Below are positions 63,413-64,000 of a stretch of DNA of 64,000 nt, one piece after another. The stretch spans positions 1,573,501-1,637,500 of the forward strand of contig NZ_CP066786.1 of NCBI RefSeq assembly GCF_016598595.1, written 5' to 3'. The notes below the pieces were generated by a model, which was given only the letters and a program-made list of their open reading frames with translations, was not told the origin of the DNA and searched no databases. Made by a program: the position numbers and the translations under genes. How positions within the stretch are numbered: position 1 is the stretch's first letter; each line of letters opens with the position of its first letter. This DNA comes from Martelella lutilitoris (GTDB lineage: Bacteria; Pseudomonadota; Alphaproteobacteria; Rhizobiales; Rhizobiaceae).

Positions 63413-64000
63413 TCCTTGCGATGGTTGGTGGCGCCTGGCTTCTCCTCGTACTCGTCGGCGTGCCGATCGGGGTCGCCATGATCCTGGTCTCGATGGGCTA
63501 TTTCTACGTGTCCGGCATGGGGTTGAGCTTTGCCGTATTGCGCATGGTGGACGGACTGAACAGCTTTCCGCTACTTGCCGTTCCGCTTTTTCTGCTCGCC
63601 GCCGCGATCCTCAATTCGGCGGGGATATCGTCAAAGCTATTCGGTTTCGCACGGGCGCTTGTCGGCCACATCACCGGCGGGCTCGGCCACGTCAACATTT
63701 TGGCATCGCTGTTCTTTTCAGGAATGTCCGGGTCGGCCATGGCCGATGCGGGCGGGCTTGGGAAGATGGAAATCGAGGCGATGCGCGACGCAGGCTATGA
63801 CGACGATTTCGCCGGCGCCGTCACGGCCGCTTCATCGATGATTGGTCCGCTGGTGCCGCCTTCGATCACCATGGTGCTCTATGGTGTTGCCGCAAACACC
63901 TCGATCGGCGCGCTCTTCCTGGGCGGCGTCGTTCCCGGACTTTTGTGCGCCTTCTCGCTGATGGTGATGGTCTATTTCATTGCGCGGAAACGGAACTATC
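63409..64000 (+). CDS. TRAP transporter large permease (DctM), 3' end outside window
   Basis: An ATG at 63409 overlaps the DctQ stop (ATGA) and opens a frame that runs to the end of the window without a stop (197 codons). The translation begins MILAMVGGAWLLLVLVGVPIG and has DctM hallmarks 'FPLLAVPLFLLAAAILNSAGISSKLFGFARALVGHITGGLGHVNILASLFFSGMSGSA' and 'AASSMIGPLVPPSITMVLYGVAANTSIG'. It completes the second TRAP system. About 230 residues lie beyond the edge. Confidence 0.93.
   Translation, partial: MILAMVGGAWLLLVLVGVPIGVAMILVSMGYFYVSGMGLSFAVLRMVDGLNSFPLLAVPLFLLAAAILNSAGISSKLFGFARALVGHITGGLGHVNILASLFFSGMSGSAMADAGGLGKMEIEAMRDAGYDDDFAGAVTAASSMIGPLVPPSITMVLYGVAANTSIGALFLGGVVPGLLCAFSLMVMVYFIARKRNY

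Overview
The window looks like a chromosomal segment of a Rhizobiaceae-type alphaproteobacterium (Hyphomicrobiales). The reasons are high-GC coding sequence, a complete 14-gene complex I operon followed by birA and an RNase J gene, and the rhizobial order DUF1467 - proS - lolC - lolD. CTCGGG palindromic intergenic repeats and several TRAP and ABC uptake systems fit the same picture. Genus cannot be fixed by eye; a marine or host-associated genus such as Martelella is only a guess.

Layout. 1-7931 is an integrated phage-like element abutting the 3' end of tRNA-Val(TAC). It has a leftward block (XRE regulator, zinc-ribbon membrane protein, second membrane protein running off the window), a divergent operator/promoter region, and a rightward head-gene block: HTH protein, portal, prohead protease fused to major capsid protein, gpW-like connector, DUF2190 protein. 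It ends with an AlpA-like factor and a tyrosine integrase. No terminase large subunit and no tail gene is visible, so it resembles a capsid-encoding satellite or a strongly reduced prophage. 7970-8495 carries tRNA-Val and tRNA-Asp.

8908-24628 is nuoABCDEFGHIJKLMN with two guest genes (a GFA-family zinc protein between nuoC and nuoD, a pentapeptide-repeat-like protein between nuoF and nuoG). It is followed by birA and rnj. 27.1-37.1 kb is a catabolic cluster: an RpiR regulator divergent from an N-formylglutamate amidohydrolase-like gene, a DctQMP TRAP transporter, a glutamine-synthetase-like ligase, an aldehyde dehydrogenase and an iron alcohol dehydrogenase. This set would suit uptake and gamma-glutamyl-protected oxidation of an amine or amino alcohol. 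A PIN-domain toxin-antitoxin pair with an unusual chimeric antitoxin sits inside the cluster. 37.1-42.9 kb returns to core genes (HhH endonuclease-like protein, DUF1467, outer-membrane barrel, proS, lolCD).

43-46.3 kb is an AT-rich, repeat-bearing patch around tRNA-Leu(TAG) with a ribbon-helix-helix-like protein, an unknown 403-residue protein and a 5'-truncated DNA adenine methylase. 46.4-52.1 kb is a leftward oppABCDF peptide importer. 52.5-54.7 kb is a scrapyard (MFS fragment, serine hydrolase cut by an IS91-family remnant). 54.7-58.5 kb is a complete periplasmic and inner-membrane siderophore importer of the FatBCDE/YclNOPQ kind, closed on the right by a tyrosine recombinase lacking its catalytic end. 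59.1-64.0 kb has two DapA/NanA-superfamily aldolases divergent from a GntR/FCD regulator and a second TRAP system that runs off the right edge.
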